From: an uncultured Eubacteriales bacterium
Lineage (GTDB): Bacteria; Bacillota; Clostridia; Oscillospirales; Butyricicoccaceae
Assembly: GCA_934630445.1 (NCBI GenBank)
Contig: CAKTWY010000083.1
Location: 1-10,591, forward strand
DNA length: 10,591 bases
Direction of reading: 5' to 3'
The translations under genes and the position numbers were made by a program. The notes beneath the pieces are model-generated. The model saw only the letters and a list, made by a program, of their open reading frames with translations. It did not search any database and was not told where the DNA came from. Each line of letters begins with the position of its first letter. Within the stretch, counting starts at the first letter, position 1. Positions 6,024 to 10,591 of this stretch are shown here, piece by piece.

Positions 6024-7415
6024 ATGACACTGAATCCTTTTGCACAATTGATTTGGAGGCGCACTGTGGGGTTTTGGAAAAGTGACCGGGTCACGCCGGC
6101 GCATGTGATCATTATCGGTTTTTTGCTGCTGATTTTTGCCGGAACAGCACTTCTGATGCTGCCCTTTGCGACAAAGGGGCCGGGGAGCGCGTCTTTTGCG
6201 GACGCTCTTTTTACAGCGACCTCAGCAACCTGCGTTACGGGGCTCGTAATCCACGATACGGCGCAGTACTGGTCAGGCTTCGGGCAGGCGGTCATTCTGC
6301 TCTTGATACAGACAGGCGGCATGGGCGTGGTCACGATGGCGCTCGCCATCGCGATGTTCACCGGTCAGAAGATCGGCCTGAAGCAGCGCTGGGTGATGCA
6401 GGAGTCCATCGCCGCGCCGCAGGTGGGCGGCATTGTGCGCATGACAGGCTTTATTCTGCGCGCGACGGTCCTGATGGAGGGCGTCGGCGCCGCGCTTCTG
6501 GCGCTGCGGTTTTGTCCGGAGATGGGTTTTTTGAAAGGATTGTGGAATGCGGTGTTCCACGCGGTATCCGCCTTCTGCAACGCGGGCTTTGACCTGATGG
6601 GGGAAGGTGGGGCGCCCTTTGTCTCGCTGAGCGCGTACACAGGCGATGTCATTGTCAATTTTGTGATCGCCGGGCTCATTGTCGCCGGCGGTATCGGCTT
6701 TCTTACCTGGAGCGACCTGAAGACGCACCGGTGGCATGTGCGCGCCTACCGTCTGCAGACAAAGATCATTCTGATGATGACGGGCCTGCTGATCCTCCTG
6801 CCGGCGGGCTTCCTCTTTTTTGCGGAGTTCGGCGCGCAGCGCTGGGCGCACCTGACACTGGGCGAGCGCGTGCTGGCGTCGCTCTTCCAGGCGGTCACGC
6901 CGCGCACGGCGGGCTTCAATACGGTGGAGCTGCCCCTTCTCGGCGGGCCCGCGCAGCTGATCACAATTCTGCTGATGCTCATTGGCGGCTCGCCCGGCTC
7001 GACGGCGGGCGGTTTTAAGACCACGACGCTGGCAACCTTTTTTCTCAGCATCCGCGCCGTCTTTCAGGGCAGGGAGAGTGTGCAGTGCTTCGGCAGGCGT
7101 CTGCCGCCGGAGACGCTCAGAAGCGCGGTCACGATCTTTACGCTCTACGTCGCGCTGTTCCTGATCGGCGGCGTAGCGCTGTGCGCGATCGACGGGGTTT
7201 CGATGACGGAGGCGCTGTTTGAGACGGCGTCGGCAGTCGGTACGGTGGGCCTTTCGCTGGGCATTACGCCGTCGCTGAGCCTCGCTTCGCGGATGATACT
7301 GATCTTTTTGATGTATTTTGGCCGCGTAGGCGGGCTGACGATGATATACGCGCTGATAGCGGGGCACACGCGCTCGCCCGCGCAGCTCCCGCAGGAAAAA
7401 ATCACAGTCGGATGA
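6024..7415 (+). CDS. ktrB: TrkH/KtrB-family potassium channel subunit
   Basis: This 463-residue integral membrane protein is the ion-conducting subunit of a Trk/Ktr potassium uptake system. Four membrane-pore-membrane repeats are visible, each with its selectivity filter: TSATCVTGL (G73), SAFCNAGFD (G188), TPRTAGFNT (G297) and ASAVGTVGL (G409). The GGSPGSTAGGFKTTT segment (321-335) matches the flexible intramembrane gate loop of the third repeat. The size fits KtrB (about 450) slightly better than TrkH (about 480). The partner with a single RCK unit immediately downstream also favours a Ktr system, so the ktrB symbol is preferred but TrkH is an acceptable name. The ATG at 6024 has a weak GGTGG site. 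The stop overlaps an upstream alternative start of the next gene, consistent with an operon. It lies divergent from kdpDE. Confidence 0.95.
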   Translation: MTLNPFAQLIWRRTVGFWKSDRVTPAHVIIIGFLLLIFAGTALLMLPFATKGPGSASFADALFTATSATCVTGLVIHDTAQYWSGFGQAVILLLIQTGGMGVVTMALAIAMFTGQKIGLKQRWVMQESIAAPQVGGIVRMTGFILRATVLMEGVGAALLALRFCPEMGFLKGLWNAVFHAVSAFCNAGFDLMGEGGAPFVSLSAYTGDVIVNFVIAGLIVAGGIGFLTWSDLKTHRWHVRAYRLQTKIILMMTGLLILLPAGFLFFAEFGAQRWAHLTLGERVLASLFQAVTPRTAGFNTVELPLLGGPAQLITILLMLIGGSPGSTAGGFKTTTLATFFLSIRAVFQGRESVQCFGRRLPPETLRSAVTIFTLYVALFLIGGVALCAIDGVSMTEALFETASAVGTVGLSLGITPSLSLASRMILIFLMYFGRVGGLTMIYALIAGHTRSPAQLPQEKITVG

Positions 7416-7420
7416 CAAGG

Positions 7421-7427
7421 AAAGGAG
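7421..7427 (+). promoter_or_regulatory. Ribosome binding site deciding the ktrA start
   Basis: AAAGGAG lies eight bases before the ATG at 7436 and only two before the in-frame ATG at 7430. It falls after the ATG at 7412, which overlaps the ktrB stop. The spacing favours 7436. Confidence 0.75.
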
Positions 7428-7435
7428 ATATGGAT

Positions 7436-8083
7436 ATGAAATCAGTACTGCTGATCGGCCTTGGCAGGTTCGGCCGGCATATGGCGATGAAACTGCATGA
7501 AATGAAGCATGAGGTCATGGCGATCGATATCGACGAGGCGCGCGTGAATGAAGCACTGCCGCTTGTGACCAACGCGCAGATCGGCGACAGTACAAATGAA
7601 CAGTTTATTGCCTCGCTCGGCGTGCGCAATTTCGATATGTGCGTTGTGGCCATCGGCGACAATTTTCAAAGCTCACTGGAGACGACGGCGCTGCTGAAGG
7701 AATTTGGCGCGCCTTTTGTTCTGGCGCGCGCGGCGCGCGACGTACATGCGAAGTTCCTGCTGCGCAACGGCGCGGATGACGTCATCTACCCGGAAAAGCA
7801 GATGGCAAACTGGGCCGCCGTGCGCTATGGGTCGGACAATGTATTCGACTACATCGCTCTGACGCCAGAGCATGCGCTTTATGAGACGCCGGTACCTGCG
7901 GCGTGGGTCGGCAAAACGATCGTTCAGCTCTCTGTGCGGCAGAAATATCATCTGAGCATCCTTGCCATCAAGCGCGGGGGCGAGCTTGAGCCGCTGCCGA
8001 AGCCCGATCATCAGTTCCGGGCACAGGAGACGATGTTGATTCTCGGTGCCAACCGCGATGCGCAGCGCTTCCTGCAGATGTGA
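7436..8083 (+). CDS. ktrA: KtrA/TrkA-type RCK regulatory subunit of K+ uptake
   Basis: This 215-residue cytoplasmic protein has the length of single-RCK KtrA (about 220), not of two-unit TrkA (about 450). The N-terminal RCK_N Rossmann domain (about 1-120) has the nucleotide loop GLGRFG at 8-13, the acidic end of the second strand (AIDID, 29-33), IGDST (49-53) and YPEKQMA (118-124). The C-terminal RCK_C domain (about 135-215) is the part that binds cyclic di-AMP in several Bacillota KtrA proteins. An octameric ring of KtrA would gate the KtrB dimer in response to ATP/ADP. The start at 7436 is chosen because of its well-placed ribosome binding site and because the family starts with this MKSVLLIGLG strand. 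Upstream starts at 7412 and 7430 would add up to eight residues. A strong terminator follows. Confidence 0.95.
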   Translation: MKSVLLIGLGRFGRHMAMKLHEMKHEVMAIDIDEARVNEALPLVTNAQIGDSTNEQFIASLGVRNFDMCVVAIGDNFQSSLETTALLKEFGAPFVLARAARDVHAKFLLRNGADDVIYPEKQMANWAAVRYGSDNVFDYIALTPEHALYETPVPAAWVGKTIVQLSVRQKYHLSILAIKRGGELEPLPKPDHQFRAQETMLILGANRDAQRFLQM

Positions 8084-8092
8084 TCCTACATA

Positions 8093-8131
8093 AAAACACG
8101 GCCGCCGGAATGCTTCCGGCGGCCGTGTTTT
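8093..8131. terminator. Strong bidirectional intrinsic terminator
   Basis: An 18-bp perfect stem, 8093-8110 with 8114-8131, has a GC-rich core (CGGCCGCCGG), a three-base TGC loop, and A/T tracts at both ends. It lies 10 bases after the ktrA stop and 18 bases beyond the stop of the convergent - strand gene, so it serves both transcripts. Confidence 0.92.
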
Positions 8132-8149
8132 ATAGGCCGTGCCGCAGGA

Positions 8150-9046
8150 TCATCGCTGTCTGACGGCGGGAAAGAGGAGCTTTAAGAACATCTTTTCCGC
8201 CGGCCCGCCGTTTACGAAGTCGAACTGCCGCGCGTTGCCGCCGCCGTCGGTCACGGAGAAATGCGACGTACGGTTGTCGACCGAGAATCGAAGCTCCTCC
8301 AGAACGGAGGAGAGCGTCAGCTCCCACTCCAAAAGGTCGTCCGGGCCGCCGGAGAGATATGCTTCCCAAAGCCATTCAAATTCAAGCGGCTGCACGCCGT
8401 TGCTTAAAAAAGAACGCCAGAGGCGCTGCTTTTTTTCTGCCGGCAGACAGAAGAGATGATCCGACCGGCCCGCCATGTCGCGCTCGGGGGAAAAGTATGC
8501 AAACATACTGCCTTCCGTCGGGAGAAGAAGCGTTTCGGCTCTCAAAAAATCCTCGTGCGAGCGATCAAGCGCCGCGCTGTGCATGCGGTATTTCAAAGCG
8601 CCGGCAGCAGCGGCAAGGTGCGCGGCCGCTTCGCAGCTGTTCGTTTCGATACGCAGGCACAGATTCATCAGGTCATCGAACGGCTGGCCGGAGACAGAGT
8701 ACATACGCGTACGTACGCGGCCGTTTTCCGCGGAAAACGTCAGGCGCGCCGTCTCCCGCGCGCCGGTGGTGGCAAACAGGGCGGCCGGCCACCGGCGGGA
8801 GAGGAGCGCGAGCCCTTCGCCATACGTCTCCGAAAAACCGTCGACGGTAAAGGCAGTACCCTGATAGAGCAGATGCAGCGTCTGTCCGGACGGTGTTTGC
8901 AGGATAATTGGATCGGCGCTGAACGCTTCGCTCAGCAGACGGAGCAGCTGTATGAAAATCAGCCCTTCGCGTATGGGTGTGAGCGCCGGCGGCGTGCAGG
9001 GGAGCGAATGCTCTCCCGCCGGACGATAGGGGTAGAGCGGCGTCAT
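8150..9046 (-). CDS. Unknown protein, last gene of the kdp operon
   Basis: This 298-residue protein is not recognised. Its start is set by an ATG whose last three bases overlap the kdpC stop (ATGA), with GGAGGG six bases upstream. The frame is open further upstream, but that part overlaps kdpC. The N-terminal 25 residues are rich in Pro and Tyr (YPYRPAGEH, CTPPALTP). After that a mixed helix/strand pattern follows, with no membrane segment, signal peptide, repeat or nucleotide-binding loop. Noticeable segments are an Ala-rich helix (EAAAHLAAAAGALKYRMH), WLWEAYLSGG, and a closing strand-rich part with DNRTSHFSVTDGGGNARQF. The coupling to kdpC implies a stoichiometric or co-regulated role with the Kdp pump, but this is inference only. 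Good ribosome binding, codon use like its neighbours and a terminator right after its stop support a real gene. Confidence 0.85.
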   Translation of the reverse strand: MTPLYPYRPAGEHSLPCTPPALTPIREGLIFIQLLRLLSEAFSADPIILQTPSGQTLHLLYQGTAFTVDGFSETYGEGLALLSRRWPAALFATTGARETARLTFSAENGRVRTRMYSVSGQPFDDLMNLCLRIETNSCEAAAHLAAAAGALKYRMHSAALDRSHEDFLRAETLLLPTEGSMFAYFSPERDMAGRSDHLFCLPAEKKQRLWRSFLSNGVQPLEFEWLWEAYLSGGPDDLLEWELTLSSVLEELRFSVDNRTSHFSVTDGGGNARQFDFVNGGPAEKMFLKLLFPAVRQR

Positions 9047-9660
9047 CTCGTGCCCTCCAGGATTCCATCGAGCGCGAGGTTGACTTTTAAGACGTTGACC
9101 GTGGGCTCGCCCATCAGGCCGAGAAAGCGGCCGGTGGTATACCGCTCGATGACAGAGCGCACCTCCTCTTCGGAAATGCCGCGCGCTTTGGCGATGCGCG
9201 GCACCTGCCACAGCGCGGCGTCGGGCGAAATAGCAGGATCAAGGCCGCTGCCGGAAACGGTCACAAGGTCGACCGGAACAGGGGCGGTGCTGTCCGGATT
9301 CGACGCTTTGAGCGCGGCGACGCGCCCGGCGATCAACGCTTCATATTCCGGGCTTGCAGGACTTAAATTGGACGCCCAGGCGTACATGACAGGCGCGCCG
9401 TTCTCATCCGTAAAGGAGGAGACGTCAATGTTCATCGCACGGCCCCAAAGATAGCCATTGCCTGAAAAGGGCTGGGCGATCAGTGCCGAGCCGTACGTCC
9501 TTCCGCCGGACTCGATGACGCTGCCGTTGGCCTGCCAGGGGAAGAGCAGCTGCCCGATGCCGGTGACGGCAAGGGTATATAAAAAGCCGGTAAAAATGCT
9601 GAAGAGAAGCAAAAACAGAAATGCTTTGCCAATGACCTGTATAAAAATAGTTGATTTCAT
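9043..9660 (-). CDS. kdpC: KdpC, potassium-transporting ATPase subunit C
   Basis: This 205-residue protein is the usual KdpC length (about 190-205). It is a single-span subunit that joins the KdpA channel and the KdpB pump in the high-affinity KdpFABC complex. One N-terminal membrane segment (about 13-37) is followed by an extracytoplasmic domain. Conserved KdpC features are YGSALIAQPF (56-65), SGSGLDPAISP (136-146), QVPRIAKARG (152-161), and the C-terminal GRFLGLMGEPTVNVLKVNLALD (positions 178-199). The usual FxxRPSA and GGSNLGPTNP stretches are replaced by LWGRAMNIDV and WASNLSPASPEY, a variant seen in clostridial KdpC. Start ATG 9660 follows a strong AAGGAGG site (9668-9674). It lies 21 bases after the small membrane-protein gene and overlaps the next gene by four bases. 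Confidence 0.96.
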   Translation of the reverse strand: MKSTIFIQVIGKAFLFLLLFSIFTGFLYTLAVTGIGQLLFPWQANGSVIESGGRTYGSALIAQPFSGNGYLWGRAMNIDVSSFTDENGAPVMYAWASNLSPASPEYEALIAGRVAALKASNPDSTAPVPVDLVTVSGSGLDPAISPDAALWQVPRIAKARGISEEEVRSVIERYTTGRFLGLMGEPTVNVLKVNLALDGILEGTR

Positions 9661-9681
9661 GGTGTTTCCTCCTTGATCAGA

Positions 9682-9909
9682 TCAGAACAGCTCTGCAAGC
9701 GCGAGAAGCGGCAGCGCTGCGGCGGCGATCGCGGTGACGGCGAGGAGCATGACGCAGCTCAGCGCCGCGAGGGAGACTGCGTATGTGATCACCGGATGCG
9801 CGCAGAACACGGTGTGCAGGCTTTTTTGCATCGTGCGGCCAGTCCGCGCGGGCACGGGAGCAGGCATGTGTACACTGCGCGGCGTGCAGCAGCGGCAGAG
9901 GGTATGCAT
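9682..9909 (-). CDS. Small single-span membrane protein between kdpB and kdpC
   Basis: A 75-residue frame starts at an ATG with an excellent AAAGGAGGG site (9916-9924) that overlaps the kdpB stop codon. Its stop comes 21 bases before kdpC. The protein has a Cys-rich N-terminus (MHTLCRCCTPR, Cys at 5, 7 and 8), a basic stretch with Arg22, Arg25 and Lys29, and a long hydrophobic segment from about 40 to 72 ending in ELF, predicted to span the membrane once. The well-known small Kdp subunit KdpF (about 30 residues) is normally encoded before kdpA, so the position and length here differ. It may nevertheless be a functional analogue that stabilises the complex. No family is recognised. Codon use and spacing on both sides (13 and 21 bases) match a genuine operon member. 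Confidence 0.8.
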   Translation of the reverse strand: MHTLCRCCTPRSVHMPAPVPARTGRTMQKSLHTVFCAHPVITYAVSLAALSCVMLLAVTAIAAAALPLLALAELF

Positions 9910-9922
9910 GGCGCTCCCTCCT

Positions 9923-10591
9923 TTACAGGACCCCGAGAATCGGGGCGACGATAAGGTCAATGAGCTTGATGGCGATAAACGGCACGACGATGCCGCCCAG
10001 GCCGTAGACAAGCAGATTGTGCGAGAGCAGCCTGCCGGCGGCAACTTCGCGGTATTTGACGCCTTTGAGCGCGAGCGGGATCAAAGCGATGATGATCAGC
10101 GCGTTGTAGATCAGCGCCGATAAGATCGCACTCTGCGGGCTGGACAGGCGCATGATGTTGAGCGACTGAAGCCCGGGGTAAAGCCCGACGAACAGGGCGG
10201 GGATGATGGCAAAATACTTGGCGATATCGTTGGCGATTGAAAAGGTCGTGAGGCTGCCGCGCGTCATCAGCAGCTGCTTGCCGATGCGCACGATGTCGAT
10301 GAGCTTGGTCGGGGAGGAGTCGAGGTCGACCATGTTGCCGGCCTCTTTGGCCGCCTGCGTGCCGGAGTTCATTGCCACCGCAACGTCTGCCTGCGCGAGT
10401 GCGGGCGCGTCGTTCGTTCCGTCGCCCGTCATCGCGACGAGATGGCCCTTGGCCTGATACGAGCGGATCATCTCGAGCTTTGCCTCAGGCGTCGCTTCGG
10501 CGAGAAAATCATCCACGCCGGCTTCCGCCGCGATAGCGGCCGCCGTCACGGGGTTGTCGCCGGTGATCATGATAGTCCGGATGCCCATGCG
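9923..10591 (-). CDS. kdpB: KdpB, P-type potassium-transporting ATPase, C-terminal part (partial)
   Basis: The frame is open through the right edge, so only the last 222 of about 680 residues are visible. They begin within the P domain (GIRTIMITGDNPVTAAAIAA) and include the hinge motif MTGDGTNDAPALAQADVAVA, characteristic of P-type ATPases, and AAKEAGNMVDLDSSPTKL. The KdpB-specific segment TRGSLTTFSIANDIAKYF then leads into the last membrane segments, ending in LIDLIVAPILGVL. The phosphorylated DKTGT aspartate lies outside the window. KdpB hydrolyses ATP and, with the channel-like KdpA (expected upstream, not visible), drives K+ uptake. The stop codon lies inside the ribosome binding site of the following small gene, so the kdp operon continues without a gap. 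Identity is certain from these motifs. Confidence 0.97.
   Translation of the reverse strand, partial: RMGIRTIMITGDNPVTAAAIAAEAGVDDFLAEATPEAKLEMIRSYQAKGHLVAMTGDGTNDAPALAQADVAVAMNSGTQAAKEAGNMVDLDSSPTKLIDIVRIGKQLLMTRGSLTTFSIANDIAKYFAIIPALFVGLYPGLQSLNIMRLSSPQSAILSALIYNALIIIALIPLALKGVKYREVAAGRLLSHNLLVYGLGGIVVPFIAIKLIDLIVAPILGVL

Noticed and set aside
6273..7418. 381-codon - strand frame opposite ktrB
   Set aside because: It is very rich in Arg, Gln and His, as expected from antisense of a membrane protein gene. The sense strand shows all four pore filters.
9047..9211. Upstream extension of the unknown kdp-operon gene
   Set aside because: It overlaps the 3' end of kdpC in a different frame. The ATGA junction with GGAGGG makes 9046 the start.
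8456..9454. 332-codon + strand frame opposite kdpC and the unknown gene
   Set aside because: It spans the boundary of two clearly coupled - strand genes and has no family resemblance or ribosome binding site.

Overview
The window most likely comes from a GC-rich member of the Bacillota, probably class Clostridia. The evidence is strong AGGAGG-type ribosome binding sites, a flavodoxin plus two-[4Fe-4S] protein of the type common in anaerobic clostridia, KtrAB-type potassium uptake genes and a KdpC of the clostridial kind. This placement is inferred from gene content. No rRNA, tRNA, CRISPR array or transposase gene was seen.

Left part (1-2130, + strand): the C-terminal end of an unidentified protein (possibly a PP-loop ATPase) overlaps by four bases an EFR1-like flavodoxin/ferredoxin protein. 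Thirty-two bases later comes a complete endonuclease IV (nfo), followed by a long hairpin that probably terminates transcription. These three genes look like one transcription unit.

A 341-base gene-free stretch (2045-2385) lies between the convergent nfo and kdpE genes. It holds several perfect inverted repeats and looks like structured RNA or a small non-coding repeat rather than a gene.

The remainder (2386-10591) is a potassium homeostasis island. kdpE and kdpD (- strand, overlapping by 8 bases) encode the two-component regulator. Diverging from them is trkH/ktrB plus ktrA (+ strand), a constitutive-type K+ uptake channel and its nucleotide-gated regulatory ring. The 244-base divergent control region carries a run of five TTAA boxes, four of them about one helical turn apart, a 14-bp palindrome, an extended -10 promoter for kdpD and a perfect 12-bp inverted repeat at its predicted transcription start. 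A strong bidirectional terminator (8093-8131) separates ktrA from a convergent - strand operon. That operon reads kdpB (C-terminal part only, running off the right edge), a 75-codon small membrane protein, kdpC, and a 298-residue protein of unknown function coupled to kdpC by an ATGA overlap.

Together the genes describe one locus holding a high-affinity ATP-driven K+ pump (Kdp), its sensor-regulator pair, and a Ktr-type channel. The KdpD sensor carries the SxS-X20-FTAxY-like motif associated with cyclic di-AMP binding, and KtrA has an RCK_C domain, so both systems may be under cyclic di-AMP control. The least described parts are the two unassigned Kdp-operon genes and the architecture of the divergent control region.
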